Positions 45,767 through 58,553 of a stretch of 64,000 nucleotides of DNA are shown one piece after another (positions within the stretch are counted from its first letter, which is position 1; each line of letters starts with the position of its first letter). The stretch lies in the NCBI GenBank assembly GCA_023935145.1, contig CM043703.1, positions 26,931,727 to 26,995,726 on the forward strand, in the 5' to 3' direction. Origin of the DNA: Bretschneidera sinensis (taxonomy: Eukaryota > Streptophyta > Magnoliopsida > Brassicales > Akaniaceae). The notes beneath the pieces are model-generated. The model saw nothing but the letters and a program-made list of their open reading frames with translations. It was not told the DNA's origin and searched no databases. The position numbers and the translations under genes were made by a program.

Positions 45767-48114
45767 GATTATATGTTTTCCTAATCTTTTTCACAACCAT
45801 CTTCCTTTTTAACTTTTGGGATGACTTCTTTCTTTTTGAATATCTAGTTTCAACTAACTATCCTTTTACCCATTGGTGGTTTTACCAATTTCCAAGTTTG
45901 ATTCTCCTCAAGAGACATAATCTCTTCATGCATGACTACTAGCCACTTTGAAGAATCTACACAAGCAATGGTTTTTGTATATGTAGAAAGTTCACCTACA
46001 TCACTGGTTTCTTGCGTAACTAACAAAGCATAGGCAATAGCATCAATATTACTAGAAAAAACCATATTACCGCAAGATATCCAAATATTTTTACCATGGA
46101 ATAATAAAGAGGGTTACCAGACCATACCTCATGTGGGGTTTTAAACTCTATAGTTTTAGTAGGAGATCGATTCACCAAATAATAGGTAGTAACCGGTGTC
46201 TCTACCCAAAACTCCTTAGTCAAACTAGCATTTGAGAGCATAAAACGAGCTATCTCCAAAAGAGTTCTATTCATTCGCTTAGTAATCCCATTCTATTGTG
46301 GTGTACCTATGACTATCTTGTGTCTAACAATGCCCTTATCTCTACATTAGTCTTCAAACTCATTTGAACAAAATTCCAAACCATTATCTGTCATCAGCCT
46401 TTTAATCTGCTTCCTTGTTTGCTTCTTAATCATGGTTCTCCATTGTTTAAAATGCATGAATGCCTCATCTTTGGTCTTTAACATATAACCCAATTTTTTT
46501 TTGATTAGTCATAAATAAAATTAAGCATACACTTAGAACCACCCTTAGATGGAACACATGAAGGTCCCCAAAGATCAGAGTGAATATAATCCACAGTTGG
46601 TTATGTGAATCGTTGTGCTAAAACTAAAACTCTTTTATTTGCCAAAAACACAATGCTCACAGAATTCCATTTTACCTGTATTCTATCCTCAAAGCAAACC
46701 TCTTTTGCTCAACAAAGTTAGTTATTTTTCACTCATGTGACCTAATCTCATATGCTGCAATTTTGTAACCTCAAAATCTGACATAGTAGAAGCAACCACT
46801 GAACTAGTAACAGTAGTACCTTGCAGAACATACAAATTTGGAGACGTAATTTTTGCTTTCATGACAACTAGAGCACCTCTACTAACTTTCATAACTCCAC
46901 CTTCATATGAATACTTGTACCTTTTGACATTAAAAGTACAAAGAGAAATCAAATTTTTCTTGAAGGCATGAATATATCTAACTTCTGTCAAAGTCCGTAT
47001 CACGCCGTCATGCATTTTGATCTGGACAATTCCTACACCAGTAATTTTTCGAGTTGTGTCATCACCTAATAAGACAACTTCGTCATAAGGCTTATATTCT
47101 AAAAACCAATCCTTATTTCGGTAAATATGGTAGGAACAAGCTGAATCCACAATCCAATTATATATAAAGAACCCATTATCACTGGCAGCAAGAATACGAT
47201 CATATTCATTAGAGTCTTCTTCACTAACATTAACTTCAGGTTGTTTCTCTTTCCGATCTCTATCTCGATTATGATTCTGATCTCGATTTTGTCATTGATT
47301 CTGATTTGTTTTCTTCTTGAATTTTCTTTTTCAATTCCAACACTCAGACTTGTAATGTCCATTTTTCTCACAATAATGACAAGTCACATTCTTATTTTTG
47401 GACTTAGATAGAAATTTCTAGCTACCATTACATGAACCTTTTTCTTTAGAATCTCTAGTAACTAGGGCATCACCTTAACTCTATTTCTCATAATTATTCC
47501 CAAACATATGTCTTTAAAGAAATTCTTTAGAAAATAGGGAAGCTTTAACATCTTCTAAGGAAATTGTATCTCTACCAAACATAAAAGTTTCCCTAAAGTG
47601 TGTAAACGATGGTGGTAAGGAACACAACAATAGCAGATCTTGATTCTCATCATCTAATTTAGCTTCTGTTAATTCAAATAAGTAATAATGGAATTAATCT
47701 CATCAGCATGAGATTTCATTGATGTACCTTTTGTCATACACAACAAATATAATTGCTGCTTCAAGAACAGTTTGTTGGTGAGGGATTTTGTCATGTACAA
47801 AGACTCTAACTTACTCCATAAGCCAGCAGCGATTTTCTTTGTAAGGACTTCACGCAAAATTCCATCTGAAAAATACAACTGAATTGCAGTTAAAGCCTTC
47901 TCATCCATCTCTAGCTTTTGTTCATCTGTCATCGTACTAGGCATATTCTCTTTCCCCAGCAGTGCTTTTTTTCAAACCATTTTGGGTTAATACGACTTGC
48001 ATCTTTACTTGCCAAAGATTAAAGCTGCTAGTTTTATCAAATTTTTGCATCTTGTACGGAGTGGTAGAAGACATCGTGCCCATATCAATTTTAACAATAG
48101 CTCTGATACCAGTT
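45767..48114 (-). pseudogene. Ty1/copia polyprotein, 5' half of the split element, RT largely deleted
   Basis: ATG 48074 opens Gag (PYKMQKFDKTSSFNLWQVKM), frameshifts near 47950, then MPSTMTDEQKLEMDEKALTA and LESLYMTKSLTNKLFLKQQL. Knuckle CHYCEKNGHYKSEC near 47385. Protease WIVDSACSYHIYRNKDWF (near 47150). Integrase with MNRTLLEIARFMLSNASLTK and SPTKTIEFKTPHEVW. RT begins CVDSSKWLVVMHEEIMSLEE and reaches KPPMGKRIVS, followed by IFKKKEVIPK. Within about 30 codons the sequence jumps to the RNase H end (KKIRKTYNPSDM, read across the solo LTR). Most of RT and RNase H were therefore deleted before the solo LTR's parent inserted. Confidence 0.83.
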
Positions 48115-48461
48115 TGTTAGGAATAAAGCAACGAAGTATTAAGTTTTATTTTTGTGACCGCTCCACCTCATGCAACAAAATCCTCTGTCTTGTAATTGAT
48201 ACACACATTGGCTTTAAGAAGCTTAACAGAAGTTGGAGATGGATAAGAAGACCCTGACTGCAATTCAGTTGATTTGTTAGGATGTCTACAAGCGATTTAT
48301 CCCACATCTGAAAAGAAATAAAAAATAAAAATGAGTTATATACATGATTTGGGCCCAAGACACATGAGCTTAAGCTTTTGAGTTATATTGGTGCCCATTC
48401 ATGTATATCAAGCTCATGTTCGTGTGATCTATCGCCGTGTGAAGTATTCTCAACCTTAACA
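48115..48461 (-). repeat. Putative 5' LTR of the split copia element
   Basis: The primer site TGGTATCAGAGC (minus strand, 48111-48100) is preceded by ...CCTAACA ending at 48115. On the other side TGTTAAGGTTGAG starts at 48461. That start does not match the 3' LTR start at 37345 (TGTTAAATATGG), so the outer limit is uncertain. Confidence 0.5.
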
Positions 48462-50359
48462 ACTATGATGATATGGAAGTTTTATTAAATGTCTATTTAA
48501 AGTGGTGAGAAATGCAATAAATTTTTATTTGAAATTTTTCTTGAATTCCTTTAAATTGGAGAAATTTCTTTTATGAATAAAGATTTATCATTTGGTTCTT
48601 GGTTATAAGGTCATAAATGTGCAAATTACTTTGAATTCCTTTGAGGAGATTTTCTTTATGAGTAAATATCTATCTTTTTAGTTATGTGTTTTTATATTTT
48701 GATTTTATTCCATTTTGTTATGTGATTTATGATTTCTCTTATAAAATGTTATTATTGATTGGTCAAACTCATATCGACTTTCAAAGCTCATTGGTTGTTT
48801 TTATTTTATTAAGTGACAAGTTTGAAGAAGTATTAAAGCAGCAGTGCTTTGTATAGCTGGTCTTGCATGGCATTCTTTTCTCTAACTCTATTTTATTAGT
48901 TGTATTTTTTTTTGAGAAGTTTTACTAGTCAAGTTGAGATTTGTAACTAATTATAATTTTTTTTTCTCTTAATGTGATAGATGGATTTATTTTTAAATAA
49001 CATAACGCGAGCGAAATGATTTGTGACATAGTTGCACTCCAGGTCTAGAAGGATAACCTTATGGATTCAGCTTATGATATTTCTATATTAATTTCATTTT
49101 TAATTTATTTGAAAATAAAATGAATTCCATTTTCATCTGGTTCCAAACGGATTCTTAATGTTTAAATTTTAACAATTATAATATTGATTTTGTGACAATG
49201 TAATATCTAATCCCAAATTTCTTTTACAGTTAAAAAAAGATACGATTTCACTCAAATTTCAATTGCAAATCTCGATTTCATATTATTTTAACACATCGTA
49301 AAATTATTTGATAGATATGAGTGAAAAGATAATAAAAAAAAATCAAACTATCAGTTTAATTAAAAATTTATGAAACAAGCATTTCTCCTTATTTTTCAAT
49401 ATTAAACTTAACCTTTTTGATGTTTCATTACTTATATTCAATGTATTGAAAAAGTAGTCAACGCATTTTCAAGAGGAGGCAGACGAAAAACACTCTTGGA
49501 TGTTGATAAAAAGAAAAAACGTTGATCCCCAAAGGCGTACTTCTGCTCTGTATGGGTGCACATGTTAAACTGGAGCATATGCTTTTCTCGCCTTGAGGTT
49601 TTGTAATTATTACTACTTTTATAATTTATTATTTTTATTTTGTTATAAATTAATTATTATTTTTAAAATAAAAAATAAATACTTAAAAATTTACACCCAA
49701 CGTCTCCAACCTCACCTTACTTAAGAAAAACGCTTTCATCTTGCTTATTTTATTATTACGTCAATTTCAATTCCTAAGAACATGCATCTTAGTTTGATTC
49801 CTGAGCATCATGGAATGGAACAAACTCTACCCAGAAGGCCAGAATAGATTATCAATCCAGAAAATCTAGCATAGACCAAAGGATCACTAACCATCCGATC
49901 ACGAGGGAGAGATATCTTATGACATCCCTAATGCACCCAGTCTACAAGATCTGATCCATGCAAGAATTTCCCTTAACAATCCCATCTTATAAAATGATTA
50001 AAACAATTACTGATGATCAATTCAGCAACTTCCAGAAGAGATTCATACAATTGCACTGTCTCAGTTCAATGAATAAAACATTTAAGATTAAGATATTTGG
50101 AGAATGTATTTAATCTATAATATGCCTGCTTGACTTTACAATAGTCCCCAAGAAATCTATGGAGACAAAACCCAGGTTAGAATTTTTCAAACAGCGCACC
50201 CATTTGGGGGTAATTGGCATGTCTAATCTGCCAGGAGTATGATTGTCCTGTATCTCAAAATTACAACAATTTTTAGGCAAAAGAGATAAAAAGAAGTCTA
50301 TAACTTAAACTATCCCCTTCAAGTCCGTAGTTATTAAGTAGCAGGAAGTTTGCAAATGT
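48462..50359. other. A+T-rich intergenic DNA downstream of DXO1
   Basis: No gene recognised. The right ~500 bp include the DXO1 3' UTR (no clear poly(A) signal chosen). Confidence 0.5.
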
Positions 50360-50954
50360 TTACAATTGCTGAACATGGTTAGTGATTACATCTGGGCAAA
50401 ATTGCGCTTGTAGCAGCTCTAGACGGGTGAATGGTGGAGCAAACTGCAATATGTAATCTTCATCTGAAGCCACAAGTAAAAACGCAACAAGAACATGAAA
50501 ATATGCTCAAATCAATTGCAGAGAGAACATACTACAGCTAAAAAAGGGAAGGGAGGGCATCTGAATCAAAAACAACGGTGGCTGAAAAAGCTATATTGAA
50601 ATCCCAAGATATATTTGTATTTTCTTCAGTCATCAAATAGTTGAACAGCAGAAAGGATAACGGTTAAAAGCTTACTTTCTTTGACTGTTCCATAAAGCCA
50701 GCATAATACCTCGTCAGCAAATGCCAGGCAGACTCCTCCCTGACATTGATATTTCATTATAACCAGAAGTGATGATTAGTACACTGAACATTATTCACCA
50801 ATCACAGAAAATTACTTGGAACATTCCAACTATAATAACCAAATTATAGACGCTCATCCCTGCTCTAACTTCAAGTATTGGATGAATGAACTGCAAGTTG
50901 TGGGCTTGCTGGGTGTGTGACCCTGCAGACTACAGTCTGTGCATGTGTCTGTGT

Positions 50955-50985
<31 letters not shown>

Positions 50986-53900
50986 CCTTCCATGATGAGA
51001 TGACACTCATGACAAACTAAGCCAACAGTCAAATCAAGCGCTGGAAGGAAGGCACTATTCAACAAACATAAAGCAAAGGACACGAGTTCAGTGAACATGC
51101 ATTCTGTGGCACCGCGATTTACCTGCCAATAGTTCTTCATTTTCACTCTCTGTGTTATATCTTTAGTTCTTAGTCTCTCTGTGCGGACAAGTCGGCCACC
51201 ATCATCCCTGCATCAGAGACAAGATAATGTAACAGAACAAACTTCATCAGGCAAAGGTGAGAGAGCACCCATAAAACTTATGAGCAGAATCAATTGCAGA
51301 TAGCACGTCTGTTGTGGTGGTGGTGATGGGGTTTGGATGGACGTAGTGGGACTTATGATCCACATTTTTTATAAGTGGGACTGATGAACCACATTATGCG
51401 ATAAATCCAGGGGAAGGACCTCATTGAATATTTCGCAATGAATCCAAAGCTTGTGCTTATATCAATCATGAAAAATAACAATATTTGCATTTCCCCACAT
51501 AACCTATTTTTAACCTTTTTTTTTCTTCTGTACTTTGTATACAAAATATATGCGATCTAAATGGAAAAGAGTTGAATTTTAAAGGTATGCAACAGTTCAC
51601 ATAAGAAAGCTAAAGAGAGGATAAAATGGCAATTGAAATTACCTAAATCCAACAACAACATAAGGAACACCAGCCAGGAATGATTGAATCTGCAACAAAT
51701 AAAAATACGTCAAGTTATTTCTCTAACACGGAATGGAGAGGTAGAATATCGCATGGCAAACCATTTATATAACAAAAATTCCACAAAAGTCGATAAACCT
51801 TCCACGTATTTCAACGAAAAATAGCATCATAAAAGAAAATAAAATTATAAATAACAAAAGATAGGACAAAGAGAACCACAACTTGCAAGACGAGGAACCA
51901 TACATACCCAAACCCTAAGCAGTTTCTCTCTCTCATATCTTTCCTCAGTATGATAATCCAACTGAATAGCAAAAGACATTCATAGGTAACCAATTACAGT
52001 AAAGGTTATAGAATTAATAGACGAATGACAAATAACAGTTTGAAAGGAAAAAAAGGATGTCCACCTCACGATTTGTCTTTAACTCCACATAAAACCTTCT
52101 TCCATCATCAGTTGAATCACAGCAATCCATTTCTGCACCCATCAGAATACGATGAGCCCCTAATTTGGTTTTAATCACAGAACAATATTCGACATTGGCA
52201 TCAACATGATGTATTCCTTGTCCATCAGCTCTTCTTGGATCTTCAGTGGCAAGACTCTCAAAACAATATCCCCAGTAACATCTGAATTATAAGTAGATCA
52301 TTATATAAAGCGTAGTTAAGTAGAAAGTCATGATAGAAGCAGTAAGGGAATGCTGAACCAAGATGCTTTTTGAGATATTTTTGGACCAACTGAATGAAGT
52401 TCAACCAATTATCACTTGGCAATTTATTGTATAAGGCTGTCTATAGAATGTAACTATCATCTACATTTTCCTTCATCTGCCTCCTTAGTTGTACATTGAT
52501 TCCAATTAGTTGGAAAGCATCTATTTCCAATCTTACAAAAAAAAAAAAAAAAAAAAAACCCTTAGTCATAGTACAATTCATGCACCTACTGTTGTTTTCT
52601 TCTAAAACATCATTGACCATTCACCTATAAAAGCAGCAACATCTTTTCCATTTTATTCCAGCATATCCCTTTCATTTATAATGAATACAAAAGGACTTTT
52701 TTATTTCCCAAGAAAGAAAGTAAGAAGTCTTGTACCTTCGACGATCCAACTCACTTTGCTGCCTTTCTGGTAGGTTATGCACATCCAAATAGACCACCCC
52801 ATTCCGTTTATGCACCCCCATTTCCCAAGGATCATGTTTCATATAAGCAGTAGCCAATATCTGCCATAAAAGCAAAAACAAAAGAGAAGCATAAGATGCA
52901 TTAGAATCATCCATCTTCTAATCAATTTCTCCTCTATATGTTGTATCACAACGATTTATCCATGATTTGAATATATTGTAAAAGGAAAGATTTAATGACC
53001 GACTAAACAAGTCATTAATGGTTAGACTGACTCGATCATATTGTTCATTACCTAGGAAAAAAGAAAAAACTCTGACCCAGGAATTGGAACCACAGCTAGT
53101 CATACATATAAACTAGAAAAATCAAAGAATGACGGGTTAAGAAATACCTTATTCAGGTTGTTACGGAAAGTCTGTCAAGGAAAGAGAGGGAAAAAAAAGA
53201 TTAGATTATATCTTAAATAAATGCAATATAGAAATTTGGAGCTAAACATATAATTCACTTCATACCACAAAATGAATGTTTTGAAGAGGAATGTTTTTGT
53301 CTCTTACGCATGCAAGAAGATCACCGAAACCCTGGGAGCCTAGTTCTGGTTTAGAGAAAAAAACAGAGTGGCCTGCAAGCATCAGCCTTCATACACATAA
53401 CCCCAAAGAAATTTGTAACAAATGTAAGCATCATTGCTTTTGTATTATTCATATCCAATCTCATCAAGGCCATATCTAGTCCAAAATTCAAGACATATTA
53501 CCTTTTTTCTTAATAAAAGTATCGTAACCTTCATTTAGATCAGCTCCAATCTCTTCAGTGATAAGACGCTTAAAAAGCCTCTAGAAATAGGAATATAAAG
53601 GTTATGGGAATAAGCTAACAAACAGCATGAATAATCATAATCTAGCGAATAAACAATAAGAAGAAAACTATGACACAGCAGATGCCAAAAAGCTTACCAA
53701 GTTGCGGTCATCAAAGTAGACTTCTCCACCTTCTACGCGACTATAGCAAGCAAGTTCACAAGGCTGCCGGATTAATTAGTAAATTCAGAAAAAAAAGCAG
53801 TTAGAAAAACAATTTATGAGAAACCGTTAGGCGTCACATCAAGCAACATCTTTAAAATATAACTAAACAAAATCAGACGTATAAACTGTTCAACTATGGC

Positions 53901-55560
53901 GATGTTTGGAAACTGATTAAAGCATGCTTATATCAGCAAATTTAAACAATTTTTAATCAGTTCCCAAACATTGTCAATGTCTGTGCACCATCCATACTTA
54001 TTCCCCTTTTGTCTTGTAAATGATTTTGTTTTTGGGTTTGCACCTCCTTGGTGCGCTTAGTGAATATAGTTTATCAAAAAAAAAAAAAAAAAAAAGGAAG
54101 AGGCAAATTGTAAATCTCTAAAGATTTTATGTAATCTGGTAAAAACTATATATTACATGTTGAGATATTATAATTCAGTCTTTGAGATATTTCTTGCAGC
54201 CTCTTTATCAACATTCAAATTACTTGGAGGATCATCAAAGGAAAGAGACTTTTGATTAAGGGAGGGGGAAAGGAAAAAAATACAAGAGTCACTTACCTCC
54301 TGAAAAACAGTGACTTTTCTTGATAGGGTTTCTTCACTCTTTGAAAGCTTTAGTTCAGAAACAAAACGTTCATCACGATGACCATTCGAAAATTTAGAGC
54401 CATAACCATAGCCCTGCCTTGGAGGATAAGGTCCAGGTCGGGGAAGAAGGCCCGCTCCTCCTCTATCATTTTGATACCCAGACTGCCAACGGCCACGTCC
54501 AAATCCCCCTCTACCACCCTGGTTGTTAGTATTGCGTATGACAGGCAATACTGTCAAAGAGGTTTTATGGAGAAATGTTAGTGAATATTTGAAGTGTTTT
54601 AATGCACAGATATAAAACACAGAAGTGAAATACAACAACGTTCCTGAAAGGCCAGAGAAGTAGAGGGCCACATGCATGCCCCATGAAAGCTTTCCCTTTT
54701 CAGAGATTCAACTAATAACAGCACGGCATTCCCCTTTTCACACTGTTTCAAGTTTGTGGACACACTATGCCCTCGAAATATATCAAAAATTTTCCAATCT
54801 ATTTTTACAGATCAATTTCAGTTTAGTAAAAAAGCTATAATACTATTATACGGTTTAAACAAAGGAAATACATGAGAAAGAATCTCAGTAGCTTATATAC
54901 TCTCTCAACTTTTCGATACCCTAGAAATCATATCTAAAATAAAGCAAATTAAGCATCTAAAATGTTCATTAACAAAGGAACTACACCAAAAAACCCTTTA
55001 CAGTTCGACAATATAATCAATCTGGACACGAATTTTAGGGATCAAAAGAAAACAAAAATAGCACCAAGAAAGAAATTACTAAACGAGTATGAACCAATAA
55101 AGCACAACAGTCCACACAAAATATAACAAAAAACTATCAAAAATACCCAAATGGGTCTGCCTCAAAATCAATAAATAACTAAGAGAGAGAATGGAAAATT
55201 ACCAGGAATTGGGTGCGGGCTAGTAGAAGGGGTTTTACAATAATCTTCATTATCAGAGCCAAACAGATCTTTCTCCTCGTACCCATAAAAACCCTTATCG
55301 TTACTATTATTGTTATTACCATAACTCTCTACTTCTTCTTCATTCCCACCCTCTTCCCCTCCACTGCTTGCGCTTCCACTTGCACTGCTGGTCTCGCCCC
55401 CACCACTTCCGTTTGTTGAAGACGCCGCCGATGATGATGATGAAGAAGATGAAGATGATGACGAAGTTGAGGATGATGATCTGGATGGAGAGGATGACTC
55501 GTGGGACCCATCATCTCGTTCATGGTTGTCGTTATTGTTCTCTTCACCAAATAAATCCAT
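50360..55560 (-). CDS. DXO1: DXO1-like RNA decapping/deNADding exoribonuclease, 13 exons
   Basis: Exons (minus): 55560-55203, 54550-54297, 53763-53698, 53580-53502, 53372-53266, 53171-53148, 52860-52736, 52281-52065, 51961-51908, 51689-51643, 51207-51123, 50739-50676, 50463-50360. They total 1,584 nt, 527 aa, close to Arabidopsis DXO1 (about 540), and all phases agree with GT/AG borders. The DXO/Rai1 family removes non-canonical 5' ends (NAD cap, incomplete cap) and degrades RNA. Active-site motifs are GAEMDC (Glu388, Asp390) and ELKT (Glu404, Lys406). The first ~120 residues are an acidic, Ser/Gly/Asn-rich plant-type extension starting MDLFGEENN, followed by an RGG-like stretch ([11 protein letters not shown]); in Arabidopsis the extension activates cap methyltransferase RNMT1. 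Other conserved blocks are [38 protein letters not shown] and RVKMKNYWQ. Introns hold small repeats only. Confidence 0.93.
50957..50986. repeat. (GA)n microsatellite in a DXO1 intron
   Basis: About 15 uninterrupted GA units in the intron between exons 11 and 12. Confidence 0.95.
53900..53975. mobile_element. Short MITE-like inverted repeat in DXO1 intron 2
   Basis: The left arm CGATGTTTGGAAACTGATTA (from 53900) is the inverse of the right arm TTTAATCAGTTCCCAAACAT (to about 53972), separated by a ~30-bp loop. Near-complete pairing suggests a miniature DNA element, but no target duplication was identified. Confidence 0.6.
53995..54095 (+). mobile_element. 5'-truncated LINE 3' end with poly(A) tail in DXO1 intron 2
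   Basis: The segment TTTGCACCTCCTTGGTGCGC and TTAGTGAATATAGTTTATC ends in a run of 20 A (54076-54095). This resembles the 3' terminus of plant L1-type LINEs. No flanking duplication could be assigned. Confidence 0.5.
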
Positions 55561-57169
55561 GTCTTGTTCAGAGTACTTTGCTAAAAGGCGCAAATGTCTC
55601 TACTGGGTTTCTGATGGAATTCTGTGTAGTATTAGGCATAATGTCTGCTTGGATTTATATACTAGACATGTAAGGGACCGTGTTCGGTGAAGATGAATCG
55701 GGAAGATATATGGACGAGTCCTGGGGTGTTCAGTGGTTTATTTCCTTTCTTGGGCCTTGTAACTTCGGCAACAAATAAGCCCAAAAGGCCCTGGTACATG
55801 AGCACGTCAGCCCGTGTGTGTATGGAATGGAACTTTATGGTTCACCTTCTTTTCCCACAAATTACTACATCATCTTACGAAAAAAAAAGAAGTATGTGGT
55901 TATTAATCTTATGAATTTATGAATTAACGTGAAATATGATTTCACTATCAACCCCAAAATGCCCGAGACTACGTCTATGTAAATGCAATTTCATTTAAAA
56001 CTATGGTTTAAAGTACCAATTGTCTGTCTTAATTTTATGTTTTTTTTAGTGACTTCAAAGAAAATGTCGCTAACCAACCACCATTTGCATGCAAAAGAGA
56101 GAGACTAAGAACTTTTTGTATATTAAGAAAAATGAAAATTTACATTAATCTCTTTAAGGTCAGAGATCATTTTTACTTATTTTCTTATAGTGATTACAAT
56201 GACCACTGAACATTGGTGTTGCGGCTGCAACAATTGCCTTCATGACCGAAATAGACGCTAAATTTACAATTGAGAAAGAATGGAAATCCGTGCACTTACT
56301 ATTGGTGCAACAATCGTGATGGTTGCTAGATCGACAACCATGATGATCGCCAGATCTGCAACTGCACTGGCCGTTGTGCAAATTTGGCTTTGACATCAAG
56401 CGACCATTAAATTTTAATCAAATCAAATCTGCTCTTTCTCAACTTTTATTTCTATATATTTAAAAAAAAAAATCAAGGGGTTAGATCAATCCCTCGGTTG
56501 CTTCCATTACTTAGGTTACTTTACACAAAACCATGAAGAGGTAACTACCAAAAAAAAAAAAAACACTTAAGGCCGTATAGTAAACAGTATACCAAAATTA
56601 ACCATAAGGGGGTAAATTTAAATTAACTATATACAATATGTACTATGTTGCGATAGATGTGTTCTACACTCTAAACTACTACTTTTACTTTTAACAACTA
56701 ATTAAATGAAATTTGGATAAATTTAAAGACATATCCATGATGTTTATTGAAATGACACATACATTCATGTGTTTTTAATTTAACACTTTATTTCTTGTCA
56801 TATGGAATTTATTAATCAAGCTTAAAAAAATAATAACATCATTATCAAACCAGACAATAATGTACACGTATAAAAAATATTAGGTAAAGACATAAATACA
56901 TATATTTTAACCGTTTTAGTATTAAGTATCACCTCTAAAACAATACTAATCATTGTCCTCTTCACCCATTTGCAATTCAACAAGGGTTTTTTTTTTTCTT
57001 TTTCTTTTCAACACGCTTCTAAGATCAATTTAACAATAATAAACTTCATGTGCAAGTCTCTTCAACAAGGTTTTTGGAGATGGCAAGTGCTTTAGTCTGA
57101 TGTATAATTGTTTCGTTTTCGTGTGTTTCTTGATCGAACTCTTAAAAGAGAAAAGTTAAAAAATAGTAA
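55561..57169. other. Upstream region of DXO1 and intergenic DNA
   Basis: The first few hundred bases are the presumed DXO1 5' UTR and promoter. No divergent gene is recognised. Small open frames at 55687-55914 (+) and 56160-56399 (-) have no recognisable domain. Confidence 0.5.
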
Positions 57170-57697
57170 ATGCCCATTTAGTTCATGAACATGATTATAG
57201 TGGAATATAATTTGGATTAATATGAGATAGGATAAAAAATGATTAAAGAATTAATATCTTAATTTTATGTTTGGTTCATGAGATTGCTGAATTGAGATTA
57301 AAGTATCCCTAGCACTATTCATCGTCCTGAACAATTCCCCATTTTCTTCACAAACCTTGAAATTTCACTATTATTACTAGAAATTTTATTATAATAATTA
57401 ATTAATATCATCATCACTATTATGATTATTATAACTATTTTTTTATAATTATAATTATAAGAATGATAATTACTATTATTATTATAATTAATAATAATAA
57501 TAATTTTAATTTCAAAGAGATGTGATAAATTTTATCCCATGAGAGGCGGTGGAACAAAAAAAAGGTGGGATTAAAACTAATTTTATCCCACCTTAATCCC
57601 ATATGAATAGTAAATCCCTCAACGAAATGCAGGATAACTGTTCATATGGGATTAAAACAATCCAATTCTATTTTAATCTCTCCAACCAAACGGACCC
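57170..57697. mobile_element. Putative PIF/Harbinger-like MITE (528 bp)
   Basis: The left end (A)TGCCCATTTAGTTCATG and the inverted right end GGGTCCGTTTGGTTGGAG are imperfect inverted repeats (about 9 of 14 end bases match). They are flanked by TAA at 57167-57169 and 57698-57700. The interior contains a perfect-looking hairpin GTGGGATTAAAA...TTTTATCCCAC near 57564. No coding capacity. Confidence 0.45.
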
Positions 57698-58553
57698 TAA
57701 GTATGCTTCATGTTGTAATCCAATTATTGATTTCTTTTTTTGGAGATTGATTACATGTTAGGCATATATTAAAATACATATGTTAATTACCTATTTGTTA
57801 AAAGAAAGGAAAAAAAAATCTAAATAGATAAATGCTCGGAGCATTAAATGAAAAACTATAATGTGAGCTTCTTGAAATGAAAGTGCTACTTTATTAAAAA
57901 AATATCAAGCCTTTAGTTATGATCTTGTAAATGTTAAATGTTTAGTTCTTTCTCAATAATTTTTTTTACCATTTCATTTTATTTTCTGCTTTCATGTTAA
58001 CGTAAGGGAAAATTTCTCCATCCAATGACATAACGACACATCACACCTTCCAAAGTGCAAGAAAGGTAATTTCGTAAACAAAATAGAACAACCAATCGAA
58101 TGGCTACACATGGCAGAGGACACAATAGTAATTTCACACCAGAATCCAAATCCTACTATGACACACAAACTTATGGATAACCTAATATTATCAGAATATT
58201 TTAGTTTATGAAAATTATGGTCCTATCATGATACTTAGTATCAATCATGTTCCTAATTGGATTCTACTCTAAGTCACTATATAGGAGGGCTCTCACTATC
58301 AAAAGTACTCACTCACAATTTTCTCTAAATCTTCTAGCTTCCTTATTATCAAAGCCCCATACTAACTTATGCATTGGTGAGTCTCCCCGGAGGCACAACT
58401 ATTCCAGTTCTCTAACAAATTTTAGGTTTTTCTTTCATCTTTGTCTGTGCAAGTTTCATACTTCGTCTATTCATGCACCTAGTAGATTTTCGACATCAAA
58501 AGATTAACGCCATCTGTACGAAACTTTATAAAGAAAAGAACGCATCTATCACG

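Noticed and set aside
52537..52558. 22-base A run in a DXO1 intron as a retroposon tail
   Set aside because: No SINE or LINE sequence precedes it and no flanking duplication is visible.
55213..55673. Plus-strand frames opposite DXO1 exon 1
   Set aside because: Low-complexity antisense of the Ser/Asp-rich first exon; no independent domain.
55687..55914. Small plus-strand frame upstream of DXO1 as a divergent gene
   Set aside because: No recognisable domain, no introns or supporting signals; most likely chance.
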